This document shows positions 5,122 through 8,032 of a stretch of DNA of 8,032 bases, piece after piece. The DNA is taken from the NCBI GenBank assembly GCA_028818995.1, contig JAPPMR010000581.1:1-8032 (forward strand). Direction: 5' to 3'. A program made the translations under genes and the position numbers. The DNA is from Candidatus Poribacteria bacterium (lineage in GTDB: Bacteria > Poribacteria > WGA-4E > WGA-3G). Position 1 is the first letter of the stretch, and each line of letters begins with the position of its first letter. Below the pieces are notes generated by a model that worked only from the letters and a program-made list of their open reading frames with translations, made no database searches and was not told the origin of the DNA.

Positions 5122-6519
5122 TTGAGTAGACCCAATATACTATTTATAATGTCAGACGACCACGCATCTCACGCGATGAGTTGCTACGGGAGTCGAATTA
5201 ACCAAACACCACATCTCGACCGCATCGCTGATGGCGGTATGATTTTCCAAAACTGCTTCTGCGTAAACTCTATTTGCACCCCGAGTCGTGCGAATATTTT
5301 GACAGGCAAACATAGCCACCTCAACGGTGTAAAGAATTTAGGCGACAAACTTGACGGTAGAAAACCGAATGTCGCGAAGATGCTTCAGGCGAGCGGTTAT
5401 CAAACTGCTATGGTCGGCAAATGGCATCTTGGTCACGGTGGTGATGCTGATCCGACTGGATTTGACTATTGGAACGTCCTGCCCGGACAAGGCGATTATT
5501 ACGACCCTGTGATGATAGAAGAAGACGGAAGAAAAAAGCACGAAGGCTACGCAACCGACGTCATTACAGATTTTTCATTGGAATGGCTGCAAAATAGAGA
5601 CAAAGATAAACCGTTTTTCCTTATGTCTCACCACAAAGCACCGCACCGTCCATGGGATTCAGACGAAAAACACGCACACATGTTTGAGGACGGTGATGTT
5701 CCGATGCCAGATAATTTCTTTGACGATTATGCTAACCGATCAAATGCCGCGAAAGAAGCGAAGATGCGGGTTTTCGGGCACATGAACGACAGAGACCTGA
5801 AGATTGAAAAACTCGGCCCACCGCCCGAAGGCTTATCTGATGAAGAGTTAGCAAACTGGCAGTACCAACGTTACATAAAAGAGTATCTACGTTGCGTGGC
5901 ATCAATTGATGATAATGTGGGCAGGTTGCTTGACTATCTTGATGCTGATGGCGTGGCAGACGACACAATGATCATTTATACATCTGACCAAGGTTTTTTC
6001 TTAGGTGATCACGGTTGGTACGACAAACGGTTCATGTATGAAGAATCGTTACGTATGCCGTTCATTGTTCGCTATCCGCGTGCCATTGGTGCTGGTAGTT
6101 CCACACACGCGATGGCGTTGAACATTGATTTTGCAGAAACATGGCTTGATTATGCAGGAATTCCAATTCCTGACGATATGCAAGGCACAAGTTTGCGTCC
6201 GATATTTGAAGGTGAAACGCCAGATGACTGGCGAGAATCTATGTATTACCGATATTGGATGCACCTCTCACACCACTATGTTCCCGCACACTACGGTATT
6301 CGGACACATCGCTATAAACTGATCTATTATTATGGAGAACCACTCGGCACAACAGGTTCCGTTAACGAACCGAAAGAACCGGAATGGGAACTCTTTGACC
6401 TGGAAAAAGACCCGAATGAGATGTGTAGTGTCTATGACGATCCCGAATATGCTGATGTTGTTAAAGAATTAACAGCAGAATTATATCGACTCAAAGAAGA
6501 GGCAATGGATGACGAGTAG
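5122..6519 (+). CDS. formylglycine-dependent sulfatase (type I, alkaline phosphatase superfamily), cytosolic
   Basis: This enzyme hydrolyses sulfate esters. The start is TTG at 5122, supported by AAAGGAG six bases before it and by MSRPNILFIMSDDH, the usual sulfatase N-terminus. The protein is 465 aa. Visible active-site features are Asp12 and Asp13 (metal), the CTPSR motif with Cys52 to be converted to formylglycine and Arg56, Lys100 and His102 in GKWHLG, His171 in SHHKAPH, and Asp289-Gln290 in TSDQGFFLGDHGW with His297 and Lys302. The C-terminal part (about 375-460; YGIRTHRYKLIYYY, ELFDLEKDPNEM) is the small sulfatase subdomain. There is no signal peptide, unlike most glycan sulfatases, so it likely acts on small sulfated sugars after uptake. 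No formylglycine-generating enzyme is in the window. The mannonate dehydratase gene begins 48 bases downstream, which suggests a uronate-containing substrate. The exact substrate cannot be told from sequence alone. Confidence 0.95.
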   Translation: MSRPNILFIMSDDHASHAMSCYGSRINQTPHLDRIADGGMIFQNCFCVNSICTPSRANILTGKHSHLNGVKNLGDKLDGRKPNVAKMLQASGYQTAMVGKWHLGHGGDADPTGFDYWNVLPGQGDYYDPVMIEEDGRKKHEGYATDVITDFSLEWLQNRDKDKPFFLMSHHKAPHRPWDSDEKHAHMFEDGDVPMPDNFFDDYANRSNAAKEAKMRVFGHMNDRDLKIEKLGPPPEGLSDEELANWQYQRYIKEYLRCVASIDDNVGRLLDYLDADGVADDTMIIYTSDQGFFLGDHGWYDKRFMYEESLRMPFIVRYPRAIGAGSSTHAMALNIDFAETWLDYAGIPIPDDMQGTSLRPIFEGETPDDWRESMYYRYWMHLSHHYVPAHYGIRTHRYKLIYYYGEPLGTTGSVNEPKEPEWELFDLEKDPNEMCSVYDDPEYADVVKELTAELYRLKEEAMDDE

Positions 6520-6567
6520 GCAATCGTTTTCTTGTATCTGTCAACAGATAACCAAAGGAGGCATAAG

Positions 6568-7587
6568 ATGAAAAATGGCAATCCATTGAAAAATATAGAA
6601 CCCGGAATGAAGGTTACTGCACAGATGTCCCCTGAACCCAGCGAAGCGGATTTACAGTTCGCTAAACAGATGGATGTTGAGTATGTTGTTCTCTGGACAA
6701 ACGGTGCAAATGCCAATTACGACTACTTCATGAGCCGCCGTGAGATTTTTGAGAACGCAGGTTTGAAAATCTATGGGTTCGGCAACAGCGATGTCCACAA
6801 TCAGGACGGGATTGTGCTTAACTTAGAGAATCGCGATGCGAAAATTGAACAGTATAAAAAGTATATTCGTGATTTGGGTAGAGCAGGAATTCCATATACA
6901 ACGTACGCACACATGGGGAATGGTATCTGGAGTACCGAGCGTGAGACAACTCGCGGTGGTGCAAGCGCACGTGCCTTTAATTTAGAGACTGCCGAGGAAG
7001 GGCATTGGGGCGGTAATAAGTATAAGGTGCCACTTTCGCACGGACGCGAGTATAGTGAGGAGGAAATTTGGGATAATTATACCTACTTCATCAAACAAGC
7101 CGCGCCTGTCGCTGAAGAAGCAGGCGTGATGATTGGTATCCATCCTGATGACCCGCCAGCACTACATCTTGCTGGAATTCCACGGTGCATCTTTAGTAGT
7201 TTTGAAGGTTACAAACGTGCACTTGAAATCGCTGACAGTCCGAATGTCGGCATGTGTTTCTGTGTCGGGTGCTGGCTTGAAGGCGGAGATTTAATGGGTA
7301 AAGATGTTCTTGAATCTATCCGTTACTTCGGTGAAAGAGGTAAAATTTTCAAAGTCCATTTCCGTAATGTCGATCAACCGCTACCGCATTTTGTTGAGAC
7401 ATTTGTGGATAATGGGTATCAAGATATGTATCAAGTGGCAAAAGTGCTCCGTGAGGTTGACTTCAACGGTGTGCTGATTCCAGACCATATTCCAAGCATG
7501 GCAGGCGATCACCGTGTTGGCACAGCATATACCATTGCGTATATGAATGCGCTTGTAAAACGTGCGAATGAAGAAATTGCGGCATAG
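6568..7587 (+). CDS. uxuA: mannonate dehydratase family TIM-barrel enzyme (UxuA-like)
   Basis: UxuA removes water from D-mannonate to give 2-keto-3-deoxy-D-gluconate in hexuronate breakdown in the cytosol. The ATG at 6568 (339 aa) has AAAGGAGG six bases upstream; the frame opens earlier at 6532 but without a ribosome site. Family motifs are GIHPDDPP (190-197), MCFCVGCW (229-236), KVHFRNV (262-268), GYQDM (283-287) and PDHIP (305-309). By analogy with characterised family members the metal ligands would be His192, Cys232, His264 and Asp306, all present. It is shorter than the bacterial enzymes of about 360-394 aa that I remember, so it may be a divergent subgroup acting on a related sugar acid. 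It lies 48 bases after the sulfatase and is very likely cotranscribed with it, fitting degradation of a sulfated uronate-containing glycan. Family is secure; substrate is less so. Confidence 0.88.
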   Translation: MKNGNPLKNIEPGMKVTAQMSPEPSEADLQFAKQMDVEYVVLWTNGANANYDYFMSRREIFENAGLKIYGFGNSDVHNQDGIVLNLENRDAKIEQYKKYIRDLGRAGIPYTTYAHMGNGIWSTERETTRGGASARAFNLETAEEGHWGGNKYKVPLSHGREYSEEEIWDNYTYFIKQAAPVAEEAGVMIGIHPDDPPALHLAGIPRCIFSSFEGYKRALEIADSPNVGMCFCVGCWLEGGDLMGKDVLESIRYFGERGKIFKVHFRNVDQPLPHFVETFVDNGYQDMYQVAKVLREVDFNGVLIPDHIPSMAGDHRVGTAYTIAYMNALVKRANEEIAA

Positions 7588-7638
7588 TCGCAAAGTTTAT
7601 TCATCAAATTCTATCATTTTCAGATAGGAGGTTTAATT

Positions 7639-8032
7639 GTGAAAAAGAGTTTCGTTGCATTTCGTCCAACAATCTTTTTTGTATTTTGTAGTTTAATTGT
7701 TTTGATCGGTTGTGAAAAAGTCCAAAAGACATTAACTATGCCGACTCCATCAAAGCAGGCGGTTGCGATAATTAATCCAACAAGTGGAAATACAGTAACC
7801 GGTATGGCAGTTTTTTCGCTTACTGATAAGACAGTCATGCTTCATATTGAGATTGAGAATGCATCTCCTGGTCTCCACGGAGTTCATATCCACGAATACG
7901 GGGATTGTAGTGCTACAGATGGAACATCTGCTGGTGGGCATTGGAATCCCACTGATGTCGCACACGGAAAGTGGGGTGAAGGTGAATTCCACCTGGGAGA
8001 TATCGGTAATATGACTGTTGGCGATGATGGCA
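7639..8032 (+). CDS. sodC: Cu/Zn superoxide dismutase lipoprotein, 3' end cut by window
   Basis: SodC converts superoxide to hydrogen peroxide and oxygen in the cell envelope. The start is GTG at 7639 with TAGGAGGT ending seven bases before it. The first 131 residues are present. A hydrophobic segment (about 11-22) ends in the lipobox LIGC with Cys25, so it should be lipid-anchored. The metal-site motifs are intact: VHIHE gives copper ligands His83 and His85, GGHWNP gives bridging His101, and His109, His118 and Asp121 (AHG, FHLGD) are the zinc ligands. Cys90 in GDCS is the first Cys of the conserved disulfide. The last copper ligand His and the second Cys would lie beyond 8032. It follows the dehydratase by 51 bases with no terminator, so it may share the transcript, though its role differs. 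A small stem, CTATC (7611-7615) with GATAG (7623-7627), touches the ribosome site. Confidence 0.93.
   Translation, partial: MKKSFVAFRPTIFFVFCSLIVLIGCEKVQKTLTMPTPSKQAVAIINPTSGNTVTGMAVFSLTDKTVMLHIEIENASPGLHGVHIHEYGDCSATDGTSAGGHWNPTDVAHGKWGEGEFHLGDIGNMTVGDDG

Noticed and set aside
7611..7631. CTATC/GATAG stem touching the sodC ribosome site, possible RNA thermometer
   Set aside because: The five-base AT-rich stem with only wobble pairs over the ribosome site is too weak to claim regulation.
1..8032. CRISPR array, tRNA, rRNA or insertion sequence with transposase
   Set aside because: No regularly spaced repeats, no tRNA or rRNA-like segments and no transposase-like frames were seen on either strand.

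Overview
The window looks like part of a moderately AT-rich bacterial chromosome with loosely packed genes, long intergenic stretches full of small inverted and dispersed repeats, and strong AGGAGG-type ribosome binding sites. The gene mix (a sulfatase paired with a mannonate dehydratase-type enzyme, a TolB-like beta-propeller, secreted lipoproteins) and the repeats built around TGTAGGAGCGA remind me of uncultured marine or sponge-associated bacteria such as Candidatus Poribacteria. That placement is inference from style and memory, not a database result.

Left part (1-2588, forward strand): an orphan PotD-type polyamine-binding lipoprotein (137-1204), followed by a 436-base gap. The gap holds a possible terminator hairpin, a 12-bp inverted repeat around a second palindrome, a long TGTAGGAGCGA inverted-repeat element, and one copy of a 56-58 base dispersed repeat. 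An unrecognised membrane protein (1641-2513) follows; it is built from two clear internal repeats and part of a third.

Middle part (2589-4223, reverse strand, converging on the membrane gene): a small secreted protein gene broken by a one-base frameshift (4223 to 3670), and downstream of it a secreted TolB-like six-bladed propeller (3572 to 2589). They may share a transcript.

From 4224 to 5121 there is no confident gene. This stretch holds a hairpin, the second copy of the dispersed repeat, a promoter followed by a doubtful 77-residue leaderless ORF, a perfect 24-bp palindrome, a half copy of the TGTAGGAGC element, and a good sigma-70 type promoter.

Right part (5122-8032, forward strand): that promoter reads into a probable operon. 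It holds a cytosolic formylglycine sulfatase (TTG start), a UxuA-family mannonate dehydratase 48 bases later, and after another 51 bases a Cu/Zn superoxide dismutase lipoprotein (GTG start) that runs off the window end. The first two fit catabolism of sulfated, uronate-containing glycans: the sulfatase removes sulfate and the dehydratase makes 2-keto-3-deoxygluconate. SodC is probably a separate envelope oxidative-stress function that may share the transcript. I see no clearly new multi-gene system. The most unusual items are the perfect palindrome, the internally repeated membrane protein and the repeat elements.
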